Under the pieces are notes generated by a model. The model made no database searches, was not told where the DNA came from, and saw only the letters and a program-made list of their open reading frames with translations. From Candidatus Raymondbacteria bacterium RIFOXYA2_FULL_49_16 (GTDB lineage: Bacteria; Fibrobacterota; OXYB2-FULL-49-7; XYB2-FULL-49-35), in the NCBI GenBank assembly GCA_001789205.1, contig MFYT01000012.1, forward strand, positions 7,056 to 71,055: 64,000 bases of DNA. The letters are read 5' to 3'. Shown piece by piece: positions 41,383 to 49,672 of the stretch. Made by a program: the position numbers and the translations under genes. Positions within the stretch are counted from its first letter, which is position 1. Every line of letters starts with the position of its first letter.

Positions 41383-41820
41383 ATGGAAAAAGATGGCGCT
41401 CCCCTCAACGAGGAGCAGAAGAAAACTCTGCGGCAGCGGTTTGCGGAAATGACGCAAAACGTGAACAAAGAAGACGTGGTCCGCCTGCTGCGCATTTTTG
41501 AGGGCAAATTCAAAAAAGTGCGGGACAAGCTCTACCACTATCCTCCCTTCCGCGTCTACGTGCGGCAGTGCGAGCTTGCCTACGAGGCAATACGGTCCTG
41601 GAGCCACGGCGAATACGAGCTTCCCTGGCAGATCGTGGGCGCCATGACCGCGGCGCTTCTCTATGTCCTCAACCCACTTGACCTCATTCCCGATTTCATA
41701 CCAATCATCGGTTTTGTCGATGATATTTTTATCATCACACTCTGCATCCGTCTGGTCCGCGGCGAACTGCGCGACTATTGCGCGGCAAAGGGGCTCAACC
41801 CCAAAGACTATGGCCTATGA
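41383..41820 (+). CDS. DUF1232 (YkvA-type) membrane protein
   Basis: 145 residues. The DUF1232 core is clear: 'YVLNPLDLIPDFIPIIGFVDDIFIITLCIRLV' (about residues 90-122), with the N-P-x-D-x-[IL]-P-D and G-x-x-D-D motifs, preceded by a charged helical N-terminus. Function unknown; likely membrane associated. AAGGCGG sits upstream of ATG 41383; a GTG at 41377 overlaps that site and is less likely. The stop overlaps the M32 carboxypeptidase start (ATGA, 41817-41820). Divergent from the slt gene. Confidence 0.85.
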   Translation: MEKDGAPLNEEQKKTLRQRFAEMTQNVNKEDVVRLLRIFEGKFKKVRDKLYHYPPFRVYVRQCELAYEAIRSWSHGEYELPWQIVGAMTAALLYVLNPLDLIPDFIPIIGFVDDIFIITLCIRLVRGELRDYCAAKGLNPKDYGL

Positions 41821-43313
41821 ATCCCCAGTATGCTGAGTTCCTTGCCGCATACCGCGTCATCGCACGCCTCGCCGAAGTAGGGGCCCTGCTCTCCTGGGAC
41901 CAGGAGACCTGCATGCCACCAAACGCGGTCAGCGACCGGGCTGAACAGGGGTCGACCATTGCCACGGAGATCCACGCGAAGATCACGGATCCGGCGTTTG
42001 CCGGCCTGGTGAATGGTCTTTTGCAGGACGCGTCACTTTCAGACGAGGAACGTGTCAATGTCAGGGAGGCCAAGCGTGATATTGACAAGGCGATCAATGT
42101 CCCCGTTTCCCTTGTCGAACGGCTCTCGCAGGCCGCCACCTTTGCTCACGAGGCATGGAAAAAGGCGCGCGCTGCCGGCGATTTCTCCCTGTTCAAGGAC
42201 CATCTGCAGCTGCTCATCGACTTGAAAAAGGAGGAGGCCGTGTGCATGGGCCATGGTAACAGGCCCTATGCGTGCTTCCTCGACGATCACGAACCCGGCT
42301 GTACCGAGGCTGAGTTGGACAGGCTTTTTACGCCGTTGAGAGAGAGGCTGCCGCCGCTTATACGGGAGATCACGCGCGTCAAAAGACGGCTCAGGAAGGG
42401 GTTTTACAGCCACGACTTTTCCGAGGCCGCGCAAAAGGGCCTTTGTGAATATATCTCGGACGAGATGGGCGTTCCGCGCGACCGTTCACGTCTCGATACC
42501 GCGGTGCACCCCTTCTCCACATCGTTTGGCCAAAACGATGTGCGCCGCACCGTGCGCTATAAGACAAACAACCCCTTCGAGAGCCTCTATTCGGCCATGC
42601 ATGAAAACGGCCATGCGCTCTACGACCTCAATATCGCGCCCGCGCTCGCCCAAACGCCAGCGGGAAGCGCCATATCCCTGGGTATCCACGAGTCGCAGTC
42701 GCGTTTCTGGGAGAATATCGTGGGTCGCAGCCGTGCGTTTTTCGAGGCGTATCTGCCCGATATGCGGCGTTTTTTTAAAAAGCAGCTGAACGGATTGGGG
42801 CCTGCCGACCTGTATGCCCTGGCCAATGAAGTAAAGGTCTCCTACATCCGCACCGAGGCTGACGAGGTCACTTACAATATGCATGTTATCCTCAGGTACG
42901 ATATTGAACGGGCGCTTTTCGACGGGTCGCTCGCGCTCAAAGACGCACCTGCTGAATGGAACCGGCTCTTTGAGCAGTACCTATCGCTTAAGGTCGACCG
43001 GATCAGCAACGGGATACTCCAGGACGTGCACTGGTCAGGCGCGTCATTCGGGTATTTTCCCACGTATGCACTCGGTACAATGGCCGCGGCACAGCTTGCC
43101 GCGGCCTGCGACAAGGCCTGCGGCGGGCTGGACACGGTCATCCGGGAAAAGAGGCTTGCCGCAATACGGGAGTGGCTCACCGGTAATGTGCATCGCTTTG
43201 GCAGGCTCAAGACCGCGGCGCAGGTACTGCGCGACGCTACGGGAGATTCATTGAATCCGGAAGCCTTTTTTTCATATATTGAAAAGAAATACGCCGGGCT
43301 TTACGGCCTGTAG
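41817..43313 (+). CDS. Carboxypeptidase Taq-type metallopeptidase (family M32)
   Basis: 498 residues, typical of M32 thermostable carboxypeptidases. The zinc motif H262-E-N-G-H266 ('YSAMHENGHALYDLNI') and the family's 'SLGIHESQSRFWENIVGRS' are present, with 'LLSWDQETCMPP' near the N-terminus and 'VHWSGASFGYFPTYALGTM' near the C-terminus. It removes C-terminal amino acids from peptides in the cytoplasm. ATG 41817 overlaps the DUF1232 stop, so translation is coupled; an in-frame start at 41778 would lie within the upstream gene. Confidence 0.95.
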   Translation: MNPQYAEFLAAYRVIARLAEVGALLSWDQETCMPPNAVSDRAEQGSTIATEIHAKITDPAFAGLVNGLLQDASLSDEERVNVREAKRDIDKAINVPVSLVERLSQAATFAHEAWKKARAAGDFSLFKDHLQLLIDLKKEEAVCMGHGNRPYACFLDDHEPGCTEAELDRLFTPLRERLPPLIREITRVKRRLRKGFYSHDFSEAAQKGLCEYISDEMGVPRDRSRLDTAVHPFSTSFGQNDVRRTVRYKTNNPFESLYSAMHENGHALYDLNIAPALAQTPAGSAISLGIHESQSRFWENIVGRSRAFFEAYLPDMRRFFKKQLNGLGPADLYALANEVKVSYIRTEADEVTYNMHVILRYDIERALFDGSLALKDAPAEWNRLFEQYLSLKVDRISNGILQDVHWSGASFGYFPTYALGTMAAAQLAAACDKACGGLDTVIREKRLAAIREWLTGNVHRFGRLKTAAQVLRDATGDSLNPEAFFSYIEKKYAGLYGL

Positions 43314-43328
43314 CTGCGGGACGAACGT

Positions 43329-43499
43329 ATGGTACGGTATAAAATGAACGTATACGACATCATCGAGGAGATGCGGGAATCCTTCAACTACTATTCCCTC
43401 GACGATGTGAACGCGTTGTACGATTTTATCAAGTCAAACGAGACCAATGTGAAAAAGCTGGTATATGACAAGACCGCCAATGTCCTTATGTTCCAATAA
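43329..43499 (+). CDS. Small protein of unknown function (56 aa)
   Basis: An open frame ATG 43329 to TAA 43497-43499 lies 15 bp after the M32 gene and 4 bp before the convergent outer-membrane-like gene. It encodes 56 residues starting 'MVRYKMNVYDIIEEMRESFN' and ending 'NVLMFQ'. The composition (amphipathic helix, then a short beta segment) and codon choice look like the neighbouring genes, and it fills the gap almost exactly. A second ATG at 43344 is an alternative start. Neither start has a clear Shine-Dalgarno, so translation may depend on the upstream gene. No family recognised. Confidence 0.5.
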   Translation: MVRYKMNVYDIIEEMRESFNYYSLDDVNALYDFIKSNETNVKKLVYDKTANVLMFQ

Positions 43500-43503
43500 T
43501 CTT

Positions 43504-44355
43504 CTAGAAACTGCGCGCCAGAAAAAACCTGAACCAGAGCGATTTTACGGTGCATGAAAAGGGGCGGGAGTCTCCGCCCGCGTAGAGATCCGCGTTGGTG
43601 ACGCGCCTGTTGTTCCCGGAAAAACCCTCAAACACGTCCATGGACCAGCCTGCTTCTCCGGCAAACGATGAGGCCTTGCCTACTTGCCGTTCAATGCCCA
43701 GAAAAACAGCGCCGCCCCATCCCTGTCCGCGGGAGTCGATTTTTTTTCCAAGGTCAGTGCGCTCGGTTCGCAGCCCCGCGTAGGGATAGTACCGGCCGGC
43801 AAACCCCACATAGAGCCGGTCGAAATTCTGGACCGTGACCAGTGCTCTGTTCACGGTAAAAAGAGCCTCAACGTTCATCTGCACGGTCCGTAGCGCATAG
43901 GTGTTGACATAGGCGCCAGAATGCAGGGAATCATCATCGCGCGGCGTCCAGCTATTTGCGTTGCTGGTCCAGGCCACAGCGGCACCGGCTCCGGCTGTTA
44001 CAACAGCTGAAAGCGCGCGGCGGTATTGAATGCCCAAGGGCCAGCAGATATCGTTGTTGTCGAATTTCGTTTCAGCGTCCTGGATAAATGACGCCATACT
44101 TTTGTTCTGCGCAGGCGACCTGAGCTCCCTGAACTCCCGGATGGAGGGGATCATGAAGGTAAAAGAAAGGGCCATGCTGTTGCGGGCCATCGCGACCGCG
44201 GACGCCGAGTCGGCCGCGGTTGTGTCGAATGCGTTTGCGCCGGCAATGGCGCTATCGGCGGCAGTGGTTTCGGCAATGACCGTATCCACAGATACGGTCC
44301 CGGACACAAGACCTGTGCAGTAGAGAGAGGTGACTATTGCCAGAATGGCGCGCAT
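43504..44355 (-). CDS. Putative outer-membrane beta-barrel protein
   Basis: 283 residues. Signal peptide (1-19, 'MRAILAIVTSLYCTGLVSG') followed by an Ala/Ser/Thr-rich linker (20-55). The rest alternates aromatic and polar residues in strand-like stretches ('DRLYVGFAGRYYPYAGLRTE', 'WGGAVFLGIERQVG', 'SLWFRFFLARSF'), and the last residue is Phe, a common end of outer-membrane barrels. No family is recognised and the role is unknown. Convergent with the small ORF, 4 bp apart. Confidence 0.6.
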   Translation of the reverse strand: MRAILAIVTSLYCTGLVSGTVSVDTVIAETTAADSAIAGANAFDTTAADSASAVAMARNSMALSFTFMIPSIREFRELRSPAQNKSMASFIQDAETKFDNNDICWPLGIQYRRALSAVVTAGAGAAVAWTSNANSWTPRDDDSLHSGAYVNTYALRTVQMNVEALFTVNRALVTVQNFDRLYVGFAGRYYPYAGLRTERTDLGKKIDSRGQGWGGAVFLGIERQVGKASSFAGEAGWSMDVFEGFSGNNRRVTNADLYAGGDSRPFSCTVKSLWFRFFLARSF

Positions 44356-44437
44356 GGCAGAAAAATAAATTATTTATTTGACAGAAAGCAGTACCAAAGA
44401 TTAATTTTTCCCATTCGTTTATTGGAAAGGAAGAGCC

Positions 44438-45712
44438 ATGAAGAGAATCAGCGTTGTTTTCGTATGTTGCGCGTGGCTGCTCGCCTCATGCGGCCGTGAC
44501 CCCGCCACCCGGCCGGGAACCGTGCGCCAGCCCTCCCTGGCCTACTCGGGCCTGCTCGCGGTCTCGGTCATAAAGCCGGACGACCCCGCGGCCCTGTCAA
44601 AAACCGCGATCATGGATCATGCGCGGCTCCAGATCATCGTCAACCACCAGGACTCCACTATCGATACCAGTTTTACTCTCAGCACGTCGACCATTGGCAG
44701 CAAATATGTGCGCTACGTGCCTGTGGGCAGGGACGTGGAGGTCATTGCCAATATCTACAGCGAAGATGACTCACTCACGCATACGGGCAGTACACTGGTC
44801 AATGTGCTTGCGGCCGACACTACCTATTGCACCGTGGTCACGAAGGCGCGCTTCGGCTACATTAGAGTTCTTATTTATGAGGTGCCCAGCAATGTTGATT
44901 CAGGATATGTCAAAGTATCGGGCGCCAATATGGCAACGGTCTATGCGCCGCTTTTCATAGATTCCATTGCACGGGACACGGTCAAGGAATATGACGGTCA
45001 CGCTTCAGGCGTTATCGAATACATTGGCATAGGGTCAAACCGGCGCGTGGACATCTACTTGCTCAAAGAAAATGGACAGACAGCCTACTCAGGCACCATG
45101 TACACAGCCATCAAGGCCGACAGCAACAGTCTGGGGACCATTGCGCTCGATCCTGGGTCAGCGAAAATCCGGGTAAGCGTTGTGGAACCCGATTTTGACA
45201 CCACAGGCGTTATCGGCTCTATTCTCGAAGATGGAAAACCCGAAACAGGGGAGATTGTTTTTTCAGAGATCATGTACAATTCAGACGGAACAGACCATAA
45301 CGAATGGATCGAACTTTACAACACGACTGCATTGGCCGTGGATCTTTCAGCGTATACACTCACTGTGGATGGCGATACGCTTGCCGCGACCGGGATTGTG
45401 CCGGGCCATGGCTATTACGTGATTGGTTACACCGATTCTTCGTACATTGATATAAAAATACCGGTTTTTTCCCTTCCTGCCAGCGGTGAGACCGTATATG
45501 CGCTCTTCCCCGCGGGCAGCGACACAGCGTCCGACAAGGTCCGTGTCAGATACGCTGTTTCAGAGGGATGGCCAACTTCATCGGACGGCGTGGCCATTGC
45601 CCTGGACAAAGAGTACCTCACCGCAATGTACAACAACTACGGCAGTTTTTGGCACAAGGCCACTGACACCATTCCCGGTATCGCGGTTGAATTGGGTACA
45701 CCCGGCCGTTGA
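44438..45712 (+). CDS. Lipoprotein with C-terminal lamin-tail domain
   Basis: 424 residues. Lipoprotein signal with lipobox 'LLASC' at about residue 18. Two Ig-like beta-rich regions (about 30-260) precede a lamin-tail (LTD) domain at about 270-400: 'GEIVFSEIMYNSDGTDHNEW', then 'ELYNTTALAVDLSAYTLTVD'. LTD domains in bacteria occur on secreted and surface proteins, sometimes with nucleases, but no catalytic domain is seen here. It likely sits in the outer membrane as a binding protein. Divergent from the outer-membrane-like gene; aspS follows 36 bp downstream with its own strong Shine-Dalgarno. Confidence 0.75.
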   Translation: MKRISVVFVCCAWLLASCGRDPATRPGTVRQPSLAYSGLLAVSVIKPDDPAALSKTAIMDHARLQIIVNHQDSTIDTSFTLSTSTIGSKYVRYVPVGRDVEVIANIYSEDDSLTHTGSTLVNVLAADTTYCTVVTKARFGYIRVLIYEVPSNVDSGYVKVSGANMATVYAPLFIDSIARDTVKEYDGHASGVIEYIGIGSNRRVDIYLLKENGQTAYSGTMYTAIKADSNSLGTIALDPGSAKIRVSVVEPDFDTTGVIGSILEDGKPETGEIVFSEIMYNSDGTDHNEWIELYNTTALAVDLSAYTLTVDGDTLAATGIVPGHGYYVIGYTDSSYIDIKIPVFSLPASGETVYALFPAGSDTASDKVRVRYAVSEGWPTSSDGVAIALDKEYLTAMYNNYGSFWHKATDTIPGIAVELGTPGR

Positions 45713-45748
45713 ATAATTATATTCTCTGGTGTTGCCAAGGAGGCGTGT

Positions 45749-47515
45749 GTGGAAACTGATTCTGACCTGAAACGGACCCAGTATTGCGGAGACCTGAGAC
45801 TCGAGCACGAGGGAAAAGACGTGGTGCTCAAAGGATGGGTGGACCGCAGACGAGACCTGGGAAAGCTTATATTCATAGATTTGCGCGACCGCACAGGCAA
45901 ATGCCAGGTTGTCTTCAATCCTGAAAAAGACGCTGAACTGCACAAAAAGGCCGAGAAGCTCCGCGGCGAATTTGTGATCGCGGTCGTGGGCAAGATTGTC
46001 AAGCGCGTGCAGGCAAACGCGACCATTTCCACGGGTGAAATAGAAGTCGTGGTTTCGGATCTCCGTATTCTCAACGAGGCAGAGACCCCGCCAATCGCCA
46101 TCAACGAGGATGGAGGCGAGAGCGAGGAGATACGTCTCAAATACCGCTTCCTCGATTTGCGGCGGCCTGCCATGCAGAAAAATATTATGTTCAGGGCGGC
46201 GGTCATGCAGGAGACGCGGCAGCTGCTTTCAAAAATGGGGTTCATTGAAATCGAAACACCCATTCTCATGAAGAGCACGCCCGAAGGCGCACGCGACTTC
46301 CTGGTGCCATCGCGCGTCAATAAGGGGAAATTCTACGCCCTGCCGCAGTCGCCGCAAACCTACAAGCAGCTGCTCATGGTCTCGGGGTTCGATAAATATT
46401 TCCAGATAGCCAAATGCTTCCGCGACGAAGACCTCCGTGCCGACCGGCAGCCAGAATTCACCCAAATCGACATTGAAATGAGCTTTCCGACACCGCAGGT
46501 CATCTACGACACTTTTGGCAAGTTTGTAGCCGATCTTTTCAAACACACCATAGGCGTAGATGTTGGCAAAATCCCCAGCATGAGCTATTACGATGCCATG
46601 AATATCTATGGATCTGACAAGCCCGATACCAGGTTTGGCATGGAAATGCACACGGTTTCGTTGCTCTTTGCCAAGACCGAGTTCAAGGTTTTCAGGTCTG
46701 TGGTCGAATCCGGCGGCGCAATCAAGGCCATCAACGCACCTGCGTGCGGCGATCTTACCCGCAAGGTGGTGGACCAGCTCACCGAGGTCGTTGTCGCTTC
46801 GGGCGCCAAGGGGCTGGTATGGGGCAAGGTCAACGACCAGGGGCTCGAAGGCCCCTCGGCAAAGTTTTTTGCCCCAGAGACCATATCCGCGCTGGTGCAA
46901 AACCTGAATGCCAAGCCCGGCGACATGGTTTTTATGGTTGCAGCCGATACCACGGTGGCCAACAAGGCGCTTGGTGCCCTGCGGCTTGAGATAGCAAAGA
47001 GAAAAGAAATGGCCAAGAAAGACCAGTTCAGTCTTCTCTGGGTCACCGAATTTCCTCTCTTCGAATACAGCGAGACCGATAAGCGCTGGTCGCCCATGCA
47101 CCATCCTTTTACCGCGCCGCTCGAAGAGGACATCAGCTTGCTCTACAGTCCCGAATACTACCTTGCCCGCGCGCGCGCCTACGATCTGGTGCTCAACGGC
47201 AACGAGATCGGCGGCGGCAGCATCAGGATACACAGCGCAGGCCTGCAGTCAAAGGTCTTCGAGCTTCTGGGCATTTCAGAGGCTGAGGCGCAGCGCAAGT
47301 TCGGGTTTTTACTCAATGCCTTCAAATACGGCGCTCCGCCCCATGGCGGTCTCGCCTTTGGCCTCGATAGACTGGTCATGATCATGCTTGGACTCGATTC
47401 AATCCGCGATGTTATTCCCTTTCCCAAGACCACCACGGCCCAGTCGCTCATGGACGATTGCCCATCAACCGTGGATGCCGGACAGCTCAAGGAACTGGGG
47501 ATCAGGCTGGAATAA
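45749..47515 (+). CDS. aspS: Aspartyl-tRNA synthetase, bacterial type
   Basis: 588 residues, the normal bacterial length. N-terminal OB-fold ('KGWVDRRRDLGKLIFIDLRDRTG'), class II motif 2 ('FRDEDLRADRQPEFTQID'), a bacterial GAD insertion (about residues 310-410) and motif 3 ('GAPPHGGLAFGLDRLVMIML'). Start is a GTG at 45749 with AAGGAGG (45737-45743) at ideal spacing. Whether it also charges tRNA-Asn cannot be decided by eye. Confidence 0.97.
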   Translation: METDSDLKRTQYCGDLRLEHEGKDVVLKGWVDRRRDLGKLIFIDLRDRTGKCQVVFNPEKDAELHKKAEKLRGEFVIAVVGKIVKRVQANATISTGEIEVVVSDLRILNEAETPPIAINEDGGESEEIRLKYRFLDLRRPAMQKNIMFRAAVMQETRQLLSKMGFIEIETPILMKSTPEGARDFLVPSRVNKGKFYALPQSPQTYKQLLMVSGFDKYFQIAKCFRDEDLRADRQPEFTQIDIEMSFPTPQVIYDTFGKFVADLFKHTIGVDVGKIPSMSYYDAMNIYGSDKPDTRFGMEMHTVSLLFAKTEFKVFRSVVESGGAIKAINAPACGDLTRKVVDQLTEVVVASGAKGLVWGKVNDQGLEGPSAKFFAPETISALVQNLNAKPGDMVFMVAADTTVANKALGALRLEIAKRKEMAKKDQFSLLWVTEFPLFEYSETDKRWSPMHHPFTAPLEEDISLLYSPEYYLARARAYDLVLNGNEIGGGSIRIHSAGLQSKVFELLGISEAEAQRKFGFLLNAFKYGAPPHGGLAFGLDRLVMIMLGLDSIRDVIPFPKTTTAQSLMDDCPSTVDAGQLKELGIRLE

Positions 47516-47591
47516 GGCGGAGATAGTTTTTTTAAGAATTTTTCCTTTGGCAGATATAATGTTTTAACCCCGTAGTTTTGTCAAAAAAGCA

Positions 47592-47621
47592 TTGAGATCA
47601 AATAAAATAGACTAGTATTAT
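47592..47621 (+). promoter_or_regulatory. Possible sigma-70 promoter of the STAS-REC gene
   Basis: TTGAGA (47592-47597) and TATTAT (47616-47621) are separated by 18 bp within the AT-rich 177-bp gap after aspS, 72 bp before the STAS-REC start codon. A plausible but not strong match. Confidence 0.35.
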
Positions 47622-47692
47622 GCATTCTATTTATATTTAAGCTAAGCGATTAATCATTAATTTTTTAAACATTGATTAAGGGAATTTTCAGA

Positions 47693-48385
47693 ATGCGACC
47701 AGAAAACGATTATTTCATTCTTGCCTTGTCCGGGAAGATAACCACGGTTAAAGAATGTCAGGAAACGTTTGAGACCGTTCACCGGATGATCATGCAGGAC
47801 GTGAAATTTATTGAGCTTGACCTTTCAAAAGTAACGGATCTTTCAGGCAGTTTTGCCGGTTTTTTAACCTCTCTCATGAATGAGATCCACAGCATGGGAG
47901 GGAATATTATCGTCTCACATGCTGATAAGAACGTGCGCTCCGTCCTGATGGGAACCGGTTTATCAGGGATCATCAGGGAGCCCGGGGAAGGCCGGAAAAA
48001 GAACAAGGCGCTTCTTATCGATGACGATGAAGATGTACGCAGAATTACCAGTGAAAGTCTGAAGGAGTTGGATTACCTGTGCATAGAGGCTGAAAACGGA
48101 CTGATAGGTTTGGAGCTTTACCAGCGGAACAAGCAGGCCATTGCCTTTATTGTCCTGGACATGCAAATGCCGGTCATGGATGGGGAAATGTTCTTCAATA
48201 AAATTTTGGAATCAGACGCTGACGCCAGAATAATTATTGCTACAGGATACGCTGATCAGGAAAAGCTGGTCAGAATGCGCGAGAAAAGGCACTTTGAGAT
48301 ATTAAAGAAGCCTTATTTCCTGCGAGATCTGGAGGCTGCCATCAAGCGTACGCTACCGCAACCGATGACCAAGCCAAGCGCATGA
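47693..48385 (+). CDS. STAS domain-response regulator receiver fusion
   Basis: 230 residues. N-terminal STAS domain (about 1-98; 'YFILALSGKITTVKECQETF', 'IELDLSKVTDLSGSFAGFL', with S51/S53 at the usual phosphoserine place) as in anti-sigma-factor antagonists. C-terminal receiver domain (about 104-225): acidic pocket D110-D112, phospho-acceptor D156 in 'FIVLDMQMPVMDG', T/A switch 'IIATGYAD' and 'ILKKPY' lysine. The STAS-before-REC order is less usual than REC-first. It may connect a two-component signal to partner switching (inference). ATG 47693 has AAGGGAA upstream; a TTG at 47672 is an alternative. The 164 bp after it, up to the next promoter, hold nothing recognisable. Confidence 0.85.
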   Translation: MRPENDYFILALSGKITTVKECQETFETVHRMIMQDVKFIELDLSKVTDLSGSFAGFLTSLMNEIHSMGGNIIVSHADKNVRSVLMGTGLSGIIREPGEGRKKNKALLIDDDEDVRRITSESLKELDYLCIEAENGLIGLELYQRNKQAIAFIVLDMQMPVMDGEMFFNKILESDADARIIIATGYADQEKLVRMREKRHFEILKKPYFLRDLEAAIKRTLPQPMTKPSA

Positions 48386-48549
48386 CAGACCAATGCGTCC
48401 TGACCAGATTCGTGTAAAAACATACAGTTCTGGAAAATAGTAGCACCGGCCCTATTTCATTATCACAGTAGTATTGTCCAGAATTATAATTATGGTCGCA
48501 AAACGAGCGTTTTTTGCTTTAACTTTCACTTTAAAATTTTAAAAATCGC

Positions 48550-48578
48550 TTGACATATCCTATTATATTTGATATACT
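48550..48578 (+). promoter_or_regulatory. Near-consensus sigma-70 promoter
   Basis: TTGACA (48550-48555), exactly 17 bp, then TATACT (48573-48578): a perfect -35 box and a one-mismatch -10 box with ideal spacing, about 50 bp before the lipoprotein start at 48628. Strong candidate promoter for the lipoprotein/LysM-like pair. Confidence 0.75.
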
Positions 48579-48627
48579 TAAGTGGGGATGTTTTTTAGTA
48601 TCCCTCGTTTTTTTCAGGGAGGTTGTC

Positions 48628-48885
48628 ATGCGGCGTCTTTTTCTAACCACCATGCTTTCTATTGGTCTGGTCCTTTTTTGCGCATCAGGGTGTACCAAAA
48701 AACCCAGCCCCGAGGAAATGAACAAGCTTACCGAGGCGCGCGCTTCAGCCGAATCAGCCGAGAAAAAACTGGCTGAACTCAGGGCCGAACGCGCACAGCT
48801 CGAAGCCACCCTCGATGCTAAAAAGGAAGAACTCCGCAAGACCGAGGAAGAGCGCGATGCCATCAAAGCCAAGCTGGGGGAATAA
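48628..48885 (+). CDS. Small coiled-coil lipoprotein
   Basis: 85 residues: lipoprotein signal with lipobox 'CASGC' (Cys at about 22), then an almost continuous Ala/Glu/Lys/Leu coiled coil ('ARASAESAEKKLAELRAERA', 'KKEELRKTEEERDAIKAKL'). Resembles Lpp-like or coiled-coil outer-membrane lipoproteins but no specific family is assigned. ATG 48628 has AGGGAGG upstream, and the transcript would start from the near-consensus promoter at 48550-48578. The next gene starts 2 bp after its stop. Confidence 0.75.
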   Translation: MRRLFLTTMLSIGLVLFCASGCTKKPSPEEMNKLTEARASAESAEKKLAELRAERAQLEATLDAKKEELRKTEEERDAIKAKLGE

Positions 48886-48887
48886 CT

Positions 48888-49601
48888 ATGAAAAAAACCC
48901 TACCATTTATTCTCGCCGCGGCGCTTTTTTTTCCCATGGTCCTGTCCGCACAGGAAGAGATGACCTACGAACAGTGGGAACTTGGCATTGCCGACGCCCA
49001 AAAACGTGAGCAGGAAGCAAAGGCCAAGATCGCGGGCGAACAGTCGCAGATCACGGCGCTCAAGGAACAGATAGCGCAAGCGGTGAAGCAGACCGAGGCG
49101 ACCCGGCAGGAGGCTCTAAGCCAGATCGGCAAAACCCCTGAAGAAATTTCCGCGTGGAACGAAAAAATCGACGAACTGGTGCGCAAGCTGCAGGATCTCA
49201 ACATGCTTTCACCCGACGAACTGGTAAAACGGATCAGCGAACTCAAGGGGATCGAGAGTACCCTCACCACTCTAAAGCAGGCAAAAGAGGCGCTTCTATT
49301 TGCGTCCATTGCGCGCATTGCCGAGGTCGAGGGCCTCATCCAGCAGGTACGGTCGAATCTGCCTGACAAGCCCATGTCGTACCAGGTACGGCTTATACCT
49401 CAAAATCGCGACTGTCTGTGGCGCATTGCCGGCTACCAGGAAATTTATAACGACCCATTGCAGTGGCCAAGGCTCTACGAAGCCAACAAGGACCAGATCG
49501 ACAAAACCTATGCCCGGTATTCCCGGAACACAGCCGATGCCAAATACGAAAAGGCGGCTGATCTCATTTTTCCCGGGCAGGTGTTCGACATACCTCGATA
49601 A
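48888..49601 (+). CDS. Exported coiled-coil protein with LysM-like C-terminus
   Basis: 237 residues: signal peptide (1-21, '...MVLSAQ'), a long coiled coil (about 25-165; 'KAKIAGEQSQITALKEQIAQ', 'EVEGLIQQVRSNLPDK') and a C-terminal segment 'YQVRLIPQNRDCLWRIAGYQ', then 'DPLQWPRLYEANKDQI' and 'ADLIFPGQVFDIP', matching the LysM pattern (YxV...DxLWxIA...W..IY.AN...I..P.LI.PGQ...IP). LysM binds peptidoglycan. Paired with the coiled-coil lipoprotein 2 bp upstream, it may form an envelope tether or scaffold. Confidence 0.75.
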   Translation: MKKTLPFILAAALFFPMVLSAQEEMTYEQWELGIADAQKREQEAKAKIAGEQSQITALKEQIAQAVKQTEATRQEALSQIGKTPEEISAWNEKIDELVRKLQDLNMLSPDELVKRISELKGIESTLTTLKQAKEALLFASIARIAEVEGLIQQVRSNLPDKPMSYQVRLIPQNRDCLWRIAGYQEIYNDPLQWPRLYEANKDQIDKTYARYSRNTADAKYEKAADLIFPGQVFDIPR

Positions 49602-49672
49602 GCGTGAACACGATCGCACACACATGCAGCGCATTCCGGAGCTTTTGCCCTTAAGCAAAGGCTCTTTTTTAT

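Noticed and set aside
46229-47233. 334-codon open frame antisense to aspS
   Set aside because: Shadow of a highly conserved synthetase gene; composition is His/Gly-rich without motifs.
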